Positions 1-12,178 of a stretch of 64,000 nucleotides of DNA are shown one piece after another (position 1 is the stretch's first letter; each line of letters opens with the position of its first letter). Both the position numbers and the translations under genes were made by a program. The DNA comes from Hymenopus coronatus (taxonomy: Eukaryota > Arthropoda > Insecta > Mantodea > Hymenopodidae): contig CM060900.1 in NCBI GenBank assembly GCA_030762935.1, positions 291,242,236 to 291,306,235 on the forward strand. The letters run 5' to 3'. The notes under the pieces are model-generated. The model had not been told where the DNA came from and ran no database searches. It saw only the letters and a list, made by a program, of their open reading frames with translations.

Positions 1-1225
1 AAAATATATGATGCTTTGGATGATAAACAGGAATAGAGATTTTCTTGGACCTTACAAAGGCCTTTACTTTGTAGACCATGCCCTATTATTAGAGAAATTA
101 CAATTTAAGGAGTGAGGGAAATAGCACCAAATTGGTTAAAGTCTTATCTGGATAATAGGAAACAATCAATAGAAATTGAATATTTTGATACAGAAACTCG
201 TGAAATCAACACTCAGTTTTCTGATAGTAGCATAATAAAGTACAGAGTACTTCAAGGATCTGTGCTTAGACCCCTTTTTATTTATATTACATAGCAGACA
301 ATGTAGATAATATGGCAGTGTAACACTTTTTGCGCATGATACAAGTATATTTATAAAAGGGGAGAACACGAGCGAGGCAAATCTGCATATAAATAACAGT
401 ATAATGAAGTATATTCTAAACTGGTTCAATGCAAACAAGCTAATGCTATGTAAAGAGAAAACAGCAGCTCTCAACTTTCATAACAAGCTCAGTAAAACTT
501 GGGTACATTGCCAATTAAATTACGTAAAAACAAACAAAATCTAGGTCTAATACTACATGAAAATTTGAGTTGGGAAGCACACAGAGATAAATTTATTAAA
601 AAGCTCAGTAAAATGTGCTACCTAATAAGGGCAGTCAAAGCCACGTCTACTCTAAAGGTACTTAGGGCAGTTTATTTTGCATATGTCCATAGCTTGCTAA
701 CATATGGTGTCATTTTCTGGGGAAACTCAAAAAACAGTGTAAAGGTGTTCAAAATACAAAAGAAAATAATTACAAATATGGCAGATCTCACTATTACAAC
801 TAGTTGTAAACCATACTTTAAACAGTTGGACATTCTACCTTTACCAAGTATCTACATAAATGAAACTCTTGTGTATATGAAAGCTTATTTAAGTGCATTC
901 AAAACTAATTCTGAAGTTCATACACATAACACTAGAACTAAGCATTATCTATTTGTAAACATACACAGGACCAAACAAAATGAAAATAATTTTGCATATG
1001 CTGCCCTACATCTATATAACAAGCTACCTGAATGCATCTAAAATAGTGAATCCCCACAACAATTTAAAACAATATTATTAAACCTCTTAAAAGAATGAAT
1101 TTTTAAATTTGTAATTATTGTAACACTGAACATCACATTTGACGTAACTTGTAAATAATGTATATATTTTCTGATGTATCCGATGTATGTTTCAATGGAT
1201 GGTAAATAAATAAATGAATGAATGA
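1..1225 (+). mobile_element. Non-LTR retrotransposon, 3' RT fragment (copy 1)
   Basis: Degenerate 3' part of a LINE-type element, cut by the window edge. Readable pieces in shifting frames are an RT motif LDLTKAFYFVDH near 40-85, YRVLQGSVLRPLF near 240-280, and a decayed catalytic box FAHDT (FADD expected) near 330. An open stretch at 499-1041 (180 aa) covers the thumb and C-terminal region: LGLILHENLSWEAH, YGVIFWGNS, and an HNTR motif. The element ends in a short TAAATAAATGAATGAATGAA tail near 1205-1225, as in microsatellite-tailed LINEs. Two other copies of the same family lie at 35.05-43.15 kb and 56.48-57.19 kb, and a related EN/RT piece lies at 59.95-60.98 kb. The clade (Jockey, CR1 or relative) is not settled. 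Not functional, because of several stops and the changed catalytic residue. Confidence 0.85.
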
Positions 1226-1416
1226 ACCCATTCTTGAATTAGTACATTTAGTTTATCAAGAATAGGAGCATGTTATTTATTTAGCACTTAGTACTGGTGC
1301 ACAAAAGATACATTTTTTATATAAAATTGGGAGATAATGATGCAAATTTCTTGAGCTTCTACAGTAAACAGTTGTGTTCCGTGCATTCACAAGATGTCAA
1401 GCACAGAGTGATACTA

Positions 1417-2692
1417 CGAGGGTCGTTTGACAAGTTCTTGCAATTGTCAACAATGGTCATCGCTAGTGCAACATGGTTCTGACACAATAATTAGCCATCC
1501 TTTATGAGTGCACACATGGCATTTCAGTGCTCTGGGTGGAGAGTTGAGTTGGGGTTGACTTATTATTGTTCCCGTGTAAGATATTTTGAAGACGGAAAAC
1601 ATTGAGATTCAGGCATGATAAAGTACTTTGTAATGAAAAGCATGAAAGCAAACCAAATTCATGCAGACTTGCTGAACAGGTTGAGACTCTGCCCCTTCAT
1701 ATTCAACTGTTGCTAAGTGGACCAATGAATTTAAATTTGGTTGGGAGAGCATAGAAGATGATCCACATAATAGTCAGCCAAGATGTGTCGTCACCCCAGA
1801 AATGGTTACAAAAGTCCACAAAATGGTCTTGGAGGATCACAACTGAAAGTGTGAGAAATTACTGAAACAGTAGCAGTATCATGTGAAAGGGTGTATCACA
1901 CTTTGGCTGAGGAATTGGGTTAACAAAAAAAAAAATGTTCCACATGAGTGCCATGACTGTTAACACAAGATCAAAAACGCATCAGAGCAAATTTCCAAAC
2001 AAAGTTTCCTGTTTTCAAAAAAACCATAACATTTTTGTATTGGTTCATGATCACAGACGAAGTACGGATCCCCTACTGTACACCAGAAACAAAACATTGA
2101 AACAACAAAAGTATGCTGATTTTCCACTTTCAAAAAAAGCAAACGCAATAATGTTGGCCAGAAAGTTCATAGCATCAGTTTTCTGAGATGCAAAAAAATT
2201 ATGCTGATAGATTATCTTACTAATGGTCAAAAAATTATGGGAGAATGCTACACTAACCTCTTGGACCAATTACAGCAAAAGGTACGCCAAAAAAGGACAT
2301 GTTTAGCATGGAAGAAAGTCATCTTCCATCAGGACAATGTGCGCTCACATATAGGTATCGTTTCCATGGCAGAAATACAGGAGCCGAGGTATGAATTGTT
2401 GCCCCGTCCACCTTATTCACCTGATATGGCTCCGTCACAATTCCACCTTTTCCCTAAATTCAAAAGTTTCCTTGGTGGATAGCGATTATTTTCAAATGAA
2501 ATGATAGCTAGGATTGACAAGTAATTTGCAGCCCTGGAGGAATCTGATTTGATTTTCGAGATGGAATAAAGGCATTGCAACATCGATGGACTAAGTTCAT
2601 TAGAATAAGAGAGACTACATTGAAAAATAAAAATACTTTGAATCAGGTCAGTTATTTTGGGTTTCATTCCGAGAATTCTCAAACAACCCTTT
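1417..2692 (+). mobile_element. Mariner element 1 (SETMAR-like lineage), decayed
   Basis: A Tc1/mariner relic of about 1.28 kb. The left end after TA at 1415-1416 reads CGAGGGTCGTTTGACAAG. The right end, reverse complemented, reads GGGTTGTTTGAGAATTCT, so short terminal inverted repeats are visible although the right TA is eroded. The transposase spans about 1590-2629 in several frames: N-terminal helix-turn-helix region (KANQIHADLLN), an AEELG segment, the LIDYLTNG strand, the catalytic IFHQDNVRSH box, the third catalytic block LPRPPYSPDMAPSQFHLF, and a C-terminal HRWTKFI. In the family these form a DD34D cut-and-paste transposase. Frameshifts and stops separate the blocks and the first catalytic aspartate block is poorly preserved, so this copy cannot encode an active enzyme. 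Confidence 0.85.
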
Positions 2693-2721
2693 AATGTGCA
2701 CTGTTTTTGTTCTTTTTGTAG

Positions 2722-2954
2722 TATTTAATGCCCGGTTTTACTACTTGTGGCACTGCAGGCGATGACACTAGTGATACATGGAATGAAGATGGAGCACCAG
2801 TGGAAAGTGATGGTGGGAGAAACCAGAGAACCCGGAGAAAACCCGCCTCTGCGCTGCTTTGTCCACCACAAAACTCAAATGTGATAGCTTGGAATTGAAC
2901 CCAGGCTATCTAAATGAGAGGCAAGTGGTCTAACCACTCGGCCACAGCATGGCC
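2722..2954 (-). mobile_element. tRNA-derived SINE, copy A
   Basis: On the minus strand the head (right end) has a near-perfect pol III box A, TGGCCGAGTGG, and a box-B-like GGTTCAATTCC spaced as in a tRNA. The body contains GGGTTTTCTCCGGGTTCTCT. The same body, in the same orientation, occurs at 52116-52352, which shows a dispersed SINE family rather than a tRNA gene. No protein is encoded. Confidence 0.8.
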
Positions 2955-3674
2955 AAACTGTTTAGCATGTCAAAAGCAACTATTAAAACACTAAGTCCTT
3001 AACTCACTAAGCCTCAACTATCAGAACTGCTTTGCCCGCCTAAATACTGCTAATGAAAACATAAGCGATACACTAACAAGTAGAAACTCCACCATTTTTA
3101 AGGAACACTGGGAGTAAAAGTTTTATTCAATTGGTAAAAAGAATAAAAAATTGCTTTTTTCATAACAAATATTTGCTGGAACCTTTGGGCATCTATAGGA
3201 GTTAATAATTAGCTGTCTTCCCTTGCTTCATGCTCTACAGCCATTTAAAAAGCATACAATATATCTGTTTCATAACATATTATTTCATTAAACAGCATTT
3301 TTCTGAAAACTATATTTTCACACTTTTTCTAAGCTTTTAAAAAAATATATAATAATTCAGTAACCAAACCTATTGATATATCCCAAATTAAAAGTTTTTG
3401 TCTGTGGTTCAAAGCTTCAATTCAGAAAATGCCAACCAATTTTCTTAAATTTTCAGCATTTGGGACATGTTTATGTATATATTTATGTAAATATGCAACA
3501 TATTTACATAGTAAAATTTACAAAATTATATCTTGCAAAGTATTTATCAAATTTGAATGAAATGTGGTATTTGTATTAACACAACAGTAATACAATCATT
3601 TTCATAAAAATCTGTACAGAAATATAGAAATATGATTCCTAGTGTGCTTTAAGCTATTTACAAATGCAATGTAC
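2955..3674. other. AT-rich non-coding stretch
   Basis: No convincing coding potential, repeat or splice-bounded exon was seen here. It is probably intronic if the minus-strand host gene proposed for 3675-22016 is real. Confidence 0.4.
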
Positions 3675-3738
3675 CTGCTTCTGCTAATTTGTCATCTTCA
3701 TCTACTTGATCTTCAGGTTTAACAGGATTCTGCTCGGG
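3675..3738 (-). CDS. Candidate host-gene exon (third visible), unknown protein
   Basis: On the minus strand a 12-T polypyrimidine tract and CAG acceptor precede 64 bases that are open in one frame only (PEQNPVKPEDQVDEDDK...), followed by GCAG|GTACAT as a donor. The other two frames contain stops. The encoded segment is acidic, proline- and lysine-rich and probably disordered. It starts in phase 0, which is compatible with the candidate exon at 19288-19356 upstream on the same strand, though other exons could lie between. No family is recognised. A chance splice-like interval is possible, because the exon is short. Confidence 0.45.
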
Positions 3739-5456
3739 CTGAAAAAAAAAAAATACATAAGAAGATAGATATTATGACAAACTAATTATCAAAGTACGCC
3801 TTCAACGTAAGCTTTTATAGTCATGCAATTAAAAATTATAACCTGATACCATTAATATCAAAATTCCATTCTCAAATCCAGCATACTATAAACCGCCCCC
3901 CCCCCCCCCAGCCATAATCACAATAATACTACAATAATACAGCAAGCAGCAACCATATCTACAGGTTATGCTTCATACCTTACCAGTCTAACAGTTAAAA
4001 CTTTTGGTCACATGCCACACAGCAATATTTCCAATTCTGATCCTCAGATTCACCTGTCCTATGCTTTATGATTTCTCTGCAACATTATGTGGAATACTTT
4101 ATGCATTTTCTTTCTTTTTCTCTCATTTCTTACTTGCCTCACAGCAAATTAAAGAACTTATATTTGCTCTCAATTTTGAGCAAGTTGCAAAAAAGTTAAT
4201 TTAGCAAACTTCAGGAATGGCTATTGAAAACTTCAAAGAATTTGGTCAAGAAATTCTGTACAGCACATTGGCTGGTAAAGATTCCACTCTAACATCACAG
4301 ACATGTTTGAGATGGAAAATACAGTAACAACTTCTGGACAATCTACAGATCACACTTAACCTTGATATACTTATTTAAAGGTATAGCTGTTACACAGATG
4401 TTGAAATTAATGCTTTCATGTTTTGACCTTCAAACAGAGAAAAGGAGAGGAGCAATTTGAAACCATAAAGCACAATACAATAAAAGTGTATAAAGGTGAA
4501 CTGAAGGAATCAGACTGCATCATTTTTTTTTTTTATATTTTCATTAACTGGAACTGTAAATTCTCACATAAGCTATGATAAGCTGTTAAACCATGTATGA
4601 ATGTAATTTATCTATTGTGCTATCACAGGTTTAACATGTTTTGTCTCTATATGGGGGGGGGGTTGGATCCCATAGGATAGATCTTTTTACTTGTAGAAGT
4701 ACATTTAACCTATTTTCCCTGAATATTGCCAGCACCTTCAAGCATGGCAACACAGTGGGGAAATGTGGGAGATCTCTGCACATCAAAATGAATAGCTATA
4801 CAAAGCTTCTGTCTTATTCTTACATATATGGACTAACAACTATTTTTACTCCATAGCAGTCATTCCAAATGAAAAGTGAGTCAACTTTGTATGGTCTTTT
4901 ATGACTTCAACAGGTGTTGATTCTGGTATCCAGGCTTCAAGAATGTCTTCAGGTCCAATTGTATGAACTCAGAATTTATCTTGCAGTAGTTACATTCAGA
5001 ATACCCTAACTAGAGTATAAATGAGGCAATGAGCTGCATTAATATTTCTTTTCCTTAGCTACTCCACTGTTAGCACATTAGAATTAATGTTGGCTACATT
5101 GCAAACTATCTATGGTGAACTTGATACGTAATCACTGCTGGTTTTGAACCTTTGTTGCTGAAACCTATGTAGCAATTTTCATTGTTTTCATAATCAGATG
5201 TTCATAGACTTATGGGAATGTGTGCACATCAAAACGGTATTTAGTAAACAATGTAATCAGATGTTTAAAAAACAAAGGTTTGCCAATTTTGGATACCATG
5301 AAAAATCTTCGTAAGAAGGTGTTAAATAAAATCCATCTTGCAAATATACTGATTCCTTTCATAATTAAGGTTAAAAGGAATGCTAAAACAAAAAGGAATA
5401 GGATCCTCCAACAAGTGGTGACCTTTTAACAGTAGAAAAATATGGATGTGCCCAAC
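3739..5456. other. Non-coding, AT-rich; C14 homopolymer at 3896-3909
   Basis: A 14-base run of C (3896-3909) and a G-run near 4650 stand out from the AT-rich background. Open frames here (for example 4004-4204, 4641-4856) have no recognisable motifs and look like chance. I see no gene. Confidence 0.4.
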
Positions 5457-7828
5457 CAGAGACAGATTTACGTATAGGCACTGAAGGCATGAGCATAGGG
5501 GCAGGAACTTTAGGGGACAGCATGTTCTTTTTCATAATTTGTAATTTTAACAATCTTTTTTACTTTTTTAATTATTGAACTTAAAACTTGACAAAAATTA
5601 TGAAATTATTTTAGCAATTGGGCAACAATCGAAATAGTATTTAAAAAAAAAAACTACTAACTTACTGTTTGGTTTCTGAGGCTTAATTCAACAATCACAT
5701 CATGCCTGGGATCTTGATATAGCTTCACAACTTGAAAGAATAGACATATAATTGAATTTAAATTATTTTTCATTGTCGTGTTTTTAACAATTTTATTTTA
5801 TAGTTGGAAAATATACCAAGCGTGTTGGTTGGTAGTAGTGGTTCTGTTAACAGTTGAAGGCTCACTAATCGTGTGGTCCTATTTTGAAGAGGCTAGGCTA
5901 CTTCTATAGGTATACAATTCAAAGTACAATTATTCCTTTTCCTCGAGTAGTTGACAATCACATAAGTGACATTACCAATTTACCATAAGTCATAACATCA
6001 TTAGTGACAAAAAGAAATGCTCAAAATTAAGTGGTGGTGGCATTTTGATATTTAGCTACGGAAAAGTGAGTTAGGGAAGCTAAAGTACTAACAACACTTT
6101 TTAGAGTGGACAAATTTTGCATGAGAAATATTGCTGGTTCTAGTTCAAGCTGTACTGATGACACTGAAGCTGTGGTGGAAGAAGTAAATCCAAATGCGAA
6201 CAAAACAGTGATTCAAGATGAAAAACAAAAAGTTTCTGAATTTGTGATTCACATACAAAAACCACATGTCGAGACATGTTACAAAAACTACCGGTAATAA
6301 GAACACTATTAACCTTATTATAATGGCAATACTCCTTTCTTGTGTATATATTGAAAGTTACACAGGGTAATGATTAGTTATTATTGGAACCAGTTGAAAA
6401 ATTCAATGCCAGAGCCGGGATTTAAACACGGTTCTCCCACTCTCCATGTGGTTGCTCTAACCATTGAGCTACTGTGACAACATGCCTGTATGCCACTTAA
6501 TCTTCCAACTTTAGTTGGCACTAGTGCTACAAACTGTTGTCAGGAATCATGCTCATTCTTCAATCTAGTGCAAAATATTTATAATTTTTTCTCCTGCTCT
6601 ACACTAAGTTAGGAACTACTTTTCACTTTCATGAAACCAGGAAGCAAAACAGTAAAAATGTTATCAAAACACATTGGTCAGGAAAAGAGGAAGCATATAT
6701 AAGTGTAAATGAAGTTAGGGATATCATTATCAAGGTTCTCACACATGGTGCCAATAATGCCTGTGAGAAACCACTTGTGCAAAAATCAGGCTTCGGGCTT
6801 ACTAAATCAGCTCAGTAAACTAGAGATAGTGTTTATGATAGTTTGGAATAACATACTCCAGAGATTTAATAGTGTAAATGTTAAATTGCAAAGTGTAAAC
6901 ATAGATATTGAATTAGTTCATGGATTATACAAATCACTTTTAGGGTTCATGAACTCTATTCATGACATGTTCAACTATTATGAACAAAAATAAACGGACT
7001 ATGAATGCACCTATAAACAATCAAGAAAATGTAGACTTCATGCTGATGAAGGAACACACACTGAAGAAGTTCTGACTGGTAGGGTAAATTGAGAGTCAAA
7101 ACGTTTTTCCCAATACTTGACAAGTTGCACACTGAATTAGCTAGGAGAAATGAAAGTTTTAAAATACTGTCAGACTCCTTCATAGTTTACAGTAATTTTA
7201 AAGATTGTTCACCAGAAGTAATTTCTGAATGTGCACCAAAACTCCAAGTGTCATATGGAACAGATTTGGAACCAAATTTCCCAAGCAAATGTCACTTCGT
7301 GGCATTCTTGAGTAGTCCCATAGGATTAGTGATGTAACAATCGAAATGAGTAAACTTATATGAAAAGAGGGGTTACAGACCATGTTTCCTACGGTTGACA
7401 ATGCTCTTAGAATATTTTTGTGAATGTCAATTACTAATTGTTCAGCAGAACGATCATTTTTGGCTTTTAAAAAAGGCTGAAGTCATACCCCACTTTGTCT
7501 GCGAAGAGACTGAACGCCTTATCCACTCTTTATATCAAACGTGACCTCCTGACTGATGACCATCTAAACTATGAAAATATGATGAACAAGTTTGCTACCG
7601 CCAAAGCAAGATGGAAACTTTTGTGAGTGGTGAGTTTTTTTTCTTTTCTTTATCTCTGTTTTAATGTTTTCATACTGCTATATAAAGGTTTTTATTAAAA
7701 GCTCATTGTATATTCTTACTTCATAATTATTTTAAAACTATATACATAGATATTAAAACTTATGTTTGGAGAGGGGGTGCATATTATACATTGTGCCTAG
7801 GGGCACAAAAATGTTAAATTCGTCACTG
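5457..7828 (+). mobile_element. hAT element 1 (TTF/ZMYM1-like transposase), decayed
   Basis: A 2.37-kb hAT relic. The left end CAGAGACAGATTTA and the right end, reverse complemented CAGTGACGAATTTA, form short terminal inverted repeats. The flanks TGCCCAAC (5449-5456) and TCCACAAC (7829-7836) match at 6 of 8 bases, fitting the 8-bp hAT target duplication after some decay. Coding blocks from about 6106 to 7625 include an N-terminal serine-rich piece, a middle block with RVKTFFPILDKLHTEL near 7090, and a C-terminal dimerisation block readable as TVDNALRIFL, ITNCSAERSF and ERLNAL-like text at 7385-7600. The dimerisation block is diagnostic of hAT transposases. Stops and frameshifts throughout make it a pseudogene. 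A tRNA-like SINE head sits inside at 6408-6478. Confidence 0.85.
6408..6478 (-). mobile_element. tRNA-like SINE head inside hAT element 1
   Basis: On the minus strand this 71-bp block folds like a tRNA by eye: a D arm GCTC-AATGGTTA-GAGC, an anticodon stem around ATGGAGA, and a decayed box B (GTTTAAATCC). It interrupts the transposase relic. Mismatches in the TpsiC stem argue for a SINE head or tRNA pseudogene instead of a working tRNA. Confidence 0.55.
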
Positions 7829-7836
7829 TCCACAAC

Positions 7837-8470
7837 GAAAATGTTTCATGCCAGGTAAAGTGGAAATTGATTAAGTGTGAAATTACCAGTTTTGGGTATA
7901 AAAGCCCAATATTTGATTTTCCCAAATGCAAGTGCAATTTCACATCATCAGCATAAATATGAATACTACCAAATTAATTTATTTATTTGTACAATTAGAG
8001 CCAGGATTCATAGCAAGCTCTGAATCTAACAAATATTCCTTAGCAAAAGAAGGGGGTTTTAGCAGTGATCAAAGAGAGCAAAGAATGCAAAATTAAACAA
8101 TTAGTTAAATTAAGCTAAGTCAGATGTTAAAAATGAAAGGTTACAGACAAATTAATTTGACCGAAAAAACCCTTAAAACCTTGTGGTTAGATACACTTCC
8201 AGGCCTTATTCAAAGCATTTTGATTATTCCAGATAAAATTACTCTCATAGCAGATCAATGATGAAAATGTGATTGGTTAGTGAAGTATAGTCAACTCTAG
8301 CTCTGGAGACTTCATCTGTGATAGATACTGCCTTCTATTACATTAGTTATGTGCACAAGTTGAATTAGAATGACAACTGAGGCAAAACAGGAATCAGAGT
8401 GGACAACATACTCATAGCAGAAGCAGGAATCAATCAAGGAACAATAAGTGATGAAAATACTGTTACTACA
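7837..8470. other. Intergenic/intronic stretch, nothing recognised
   Basis: AT-rich sequence without motifs I can name. Its right part may be the upstream gag region of the Gypsy relic that becomes readable at about 8475. Confidence 0.35.
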
Positions 8471-8474
8471 ATTT

Positions 8475-8890
8475 TCATTTTGATGCAGACTGTAAACTAG
8501 AAAAATATATTCAGTCCTGTACATGGCAAAATCAGGGAAATGAGAAGCAGCAAGCACAAGAGCAGCTAAGTGTTCTGTCACAGAAATGTTTAATGGTTGC
8601 CAATATTGCCTATTTGATAAAAACTACAGCTCAAGCCAGCTGTTTTTGGTAGACAGTGGAGCACACGTCTCTATCCTACCAGCAACAAAGAGTGATACAA
8701 AAAAGTAGCTGAATTTAAACTGCAGCAAACAGTTCTCAGATTCTAACCTAAGGTTAAAAGTTACTGACTGTTGACTAAGGACTTAAGATTAAACCTAGTT
8801 TTCAATAGCCATTTACTGCAACAAAGAATTCAAAAGGGTATATTAGGTGCCAACTTACATCATATTTACCTTCTGGTGTATCTAAAAAAA
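8475..8890 (+). pseudogene. Gypsy (Ty3) LTR-retrotransposon gag/protease relic
   Basis: Two Gypsy blocks are readable. Around 8475-8540 the text FDADCKLEKYIQSCTWQNQG matches the gag C-terminal region that precedes protease in arthropod Gypsy elements. At about 8642-8690 LFLVDSGAHVSILPA is a retropepsin active site (D-S-G followed by hydrophobics). Farther on, frame-shifted text with ILGAN near 8850 resembles the end of the protease domain (LGADF in family members). No LTRs, RT or integrase were seen, so this is a short internal fragment with multiple stops. Confidence 0.7.
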
Positions 8891-8937
8891 TTGACAATAA
8901 TATCCAGCTAAAAGTGCCAGATCATGGGAGGCAAGCA

Positions 8938-9241
8938 TGTGGTGACTTGAAGGTCATTGGTCTGTTACTACGACAACAGAGAGGATGCAAAAAATCCTCT
9001 TTTCTTTGGAAACATGCAAGGGACAAACACTGGGAAGCTGTCCAATAGCTAGAGAGGCAGCAACTGGAACCTGCACCAAAAATTCTACTCCCTCCATTCC
9101 ACAAAACTTGACATGATGACACAATTTGAGAAAGCACTTGATAAAAGTTGCCCTTGCTTCCGCACCAAGTTTCCATCACTGGAACGGCTAAAATCAGAGA
9201 GGGAATATTTTATGGACCACAGATAAGGAAATTGATGAAAG
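8938..9241 (+). pseudogene. Conserved repetitive arthropod-type protein fragment, 5' part
   Basis: Frames with a few stops read GDLKVIGLLL at 8942, KILLPPFHK near 9078 and AKIREGIFYGPQIRKLMK at about 9188-9240. These are landmarks of an uncharacterised protein found in many copies in arthropod and other invertebrate genomes. I know the pattern (DLKVIG ... ILLPPLHIKLG ... GPQIR) but no established function. The text is cut after the lysine of KLMK by the Penelope insertion and resumes at 13387. The family is probably carried by a mobile element. It is a relic here. Confidence 0.6.
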
Positions 9242-9244
9242 TTT

Positions 9245-9580
9245 AATTCAAAATTTTCTCAGGCTTCTAACCAGGTAAAAACTTGCCTTGATACCAACGT
9301 TTCGAAGAAGTGCATCTTCCTAGTCTTCAGGGTGAACTAATGAATTGAGCTTGCGGAGACTGGTATTTATAAGAGCTGGAATGAAGCTAAGATCTGATTG
9401 GTTCACGTGATATTATGGCCATGTTGTAACGGGTATTTAAGATGACTGAGACATGGGCACGGACTTCGTAGAAAATTATTTATAGCGGTTATACGGCTAA
9501 TGTTTTGTGTTTGAGCACGGACTTGCTAGAAAACAAGCCTTGGAAGACTGCAGGTAGAGGATTAGGTGTTAAGGCTCTTT
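9245..9580 (-). repeat. Penelope terminal repeat (pLTR), left, inverted
   Basis: Read on the minus strand this arm matches the right arm base for base over long blocks, for example CCTAATCCTCTACCTGCAG and TCTTATAAATACCAGTCTC. It also holds a CTGAAGA (9324-9330, minus) and GAAAC (9299-9303, minus) pair at hammerhead-like spacing. Confidence 0.88.
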
Positions 9581-9732
9581 TACATCGCCCAGAAAGCTTC
9601 AGTTCTTAATTTAAGTTCCTTTACGGGAAAGAAATTTACCAGGCAATTAGGAAACATCAAGACCTACGCGAAAAGAAAGGTAAATTACTCAGCTCTTTTG
9701 CATTCTTATCCAGGTGCCGAGACAAGGAAATT

Positions 9733-11878
9733 ATGCCCAAGTTTGTGAGACTTCGTTACCCAGTGAAAAATACCTCAACATCAAAGATACTTAGACGCGC
9801 CAGCTTAGCCCTGGTAAGGGAACGAATCAAGCATACCCGTCATGAACTGTCTATCATTGATCAGAAGCTATGGGAATCCTTTTGGATTCTTTCTAGCAAG
9901 CTTTCACCTCTAGATTGGGACAGAGTTGACCACTTGTCTTTTGCACAAGGCAGTGCTACTCTACTGCGATGCACTAAGCGGCAAACCAAGAAATTTGCAA
10001 GTCTATCTAAGCAAAGTGAACCGGTACCACCATTGGACACCAATCATATCATCTACAACCTTACCAATCTCCAGCTAGACGAACCTACCTCCTCCATTCT
10101 AGCTGAAGTGCTCAACTTCGCTCCCACGCCTAGGCAAATATCAGTGGCGGACACCATGAGTTCTATTGAAGCCGCCATTTGCCAACTTCCATCAGCTAGT
10201 GCAGAAGAAATATGCCGTGAGGTAGCAAGAGCGTACAAAAAGGCAACCCTAGCTACTTCAAACATCAGCCGAGAAGAAAGTAAGGCCCTACATTCCCTTC
10301 AAAAAAACGACAACTTGGTTGTTTTACCAGCAGAAAAAGGGAACGATGCGGTACTCCTCTCTTCCGAGAAGTACCCAGAAAAGGTTCAACTACTGCTGGA
10401 CGAACCTGCATACAAAACCATTAAAAAGGATCCTACTAACTCTGTAGAAAGACGCACCATCCAGCTAATTAAGAAATCCAGCCTTCCTCCTGATGTTCAG
10501 AAGACGGTCTCACCATCTGCCTCCATACCTACCAGATTATATGGTCTCCCGAAGATCCATAAGCCTGGGATACCTCTAAGGCCCATAGTGGACGCTATTG
10601 GCAGCCCTACCTATCGCCTAGCTCGTCATCTGGCAAATCTGCTGCAACCAATAGTAGGTAAGTGTGTGCACCATGTGAAGAACTCCATGCACTTCGCTGA
10701 AGTTCTTGACAGCATCAAAGTGAAGCCATCGGACCTGCTAGTTGGTTTCGATGTGGTATCTCTCTTCACCAGAGTTCCCCTTGCAGAAACAATACAACTA
10801 CTGTCAGAACACTTTCCACCTGGTATTACTGAACTGTTTAGTCACACACTTACTTCCACTTATTTTCTGTATGACAACACCTACTACGAGCAGACAGACA
10901 GTGTTGCCATGGGCTCTCCTCTGTAGCCAACTATTGCTAACTTCTATGTGGAGTTTCTGGAGCAAGAAATGCTTAACACAGCCTCATTAAAGCCTGCACA
11001 TTTTTTTCAGGTATATAGATGATACATTTGTAATTTGGCCCCATGGACTGCACACTCCTCCAGATTTTCTTGCACACTTAAATAGCCTCAGATCACAAAT
11101 ACAGTTTACAATGGAAGTTGAGAAAAATGCTTCCCCCCCCTTTCTGGACATTCTGGTTACCAGAAAAGTGGATGGAACTCTTGGTCATGCCGTCTACCGA
11201 AAACCTACACACACGGATCTTTATCTCAACGCATACAGCTTCCACCATAAGTCACAACGAATGGGCATTCTCAACACATTGGCACATAGAGCATTTTCTG
11301 TATCAGATCCAGGCAACCTGCAAACTGAATTTCAACACCTAAAATTCACAATCCAACAAAATGGATATTCAGCCAAGGATATCACATCTGCGTTGAAAAG
11401 AGGCGGACGAAAAAGTAACCCCAGCAAGAACACTCAACAAAAAGACAAGCCAGCCGCCATAGCCTATATACAGTTTACCGGCAATTTTTCGGGAAAGATT
11501 AGTAGACTACTCTACAAATATGTCAAAACCATCCATAAGCCACCACCTAAAATCAAAAATTTGGTCAGGCCAGTTAAAGATAATTTAGCTTTAAGAGTAC
11601 CTGGTGTTTACCACATTCCTTGCGAATGCAGCGCAGTGTTCATTGGCCAAACAGGACGCACTATTGCCACACACGTTTCTGAACACCAAAGATCAATAAG
11701 GCTTATGCAACCTGAAAAATCTGGACTGGCTGAACACTGTATAGAACAAAGTCACAGAGCTAACTTTACCAACACCAAGATAGTGGCTAAGTGTTCGAAC
11801 TACTGGGAAAGGAGAGTAAAAGAAGCTTTAGTCATCTCATCTGAAACAAATAATCTAAATTGCGATTCTGGCCTATAA
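9733..11878 (+). pseudogene. Penelope RT and GIY-YIG endonuclease, one stop and one frameshift
   Basis: The first open part (9733-10926, 397 aa) holds an N-terminal region and RT motifs: RLYGLPKIHKPGIPLRPIVD (about residues 273-293), LVGFDVVSLFTRVP (motif A, catalytic D) and AMGSPL (motif B). A TAG at 10924-10926 interrupts the SPLSP-like motif. The catalytic YIDD box (RYIDDTFVIW, 11009-11038) is in another frame because of an indel in the T-run at 11001-11007. The second part (11111-11878) carries the thumb and connector and then the GIY-YIG nuclease: GVYHIPC, FIGQTGRT and a conserved histidine/glutamate region, ending in a stop at 11876-11878. In the family the protein copies the element's RNA at nicked chromosomal DNA. 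Upstream in-frame text continues before 9733, so the true start may be earlier. Confidence 0.9.
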
Positions 11879-11904
11879 CTAAGTTCAGCATGGACACCGA
11901 TGTT

Positions 11905-12178
11905 AAAGAGCCTTAACACCTAATCCTCTACCTGCAGTCTTCCAAGGCTTGCTTTCTAGCAAGTCCATGCTCAAACACAAAACATTAGCCATATAACTGC
12001 TACAAATAGTTTTCTACGAAGTCTGTGCCCATGTCTCAGTCATCTTAAATACCAGTTACAACATGGCCATAGTATCACACGAACCAATCAGATGTTAGCT
12101 TCATTCCAGCTCTTATAAATACCAGTCTCTGCAAGCTCAATCCATCAGTTCACCCTGAAGACGAGGAAGATGCACTTC
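11905..12178 (+). repeat. Penelope terminal repeat (pLTR), right, first part
   Basis: Sense-oriented copy of the left arm, starting just after the stop of the RT/endonuclease gene. It is interrupted at 12178 by a 1.1-kb insertion and continues at 13293. CTGAAGA at 12155-12161 and GAAAC at 13296-13300 would be adjacent to a GAGGAAG/CTTCTTC hairpin in the uninterrupted repeat. Confidence 0.88.

Noticed and set aside
6408..6478. True tRNA gene on the minus strand
   Set aside because: Stem mismatches and its location in the middle of a hAT relic favour a SINE head.
8862..8890. Minus-strand micro-exon-like interval with TTTTTTTAG acceptor and GTAAGT donor
   Set aside because: It overlaps the Gypsy relic and its phase does not join openly with the neighbouring candidate exon at 3675; likely chance.
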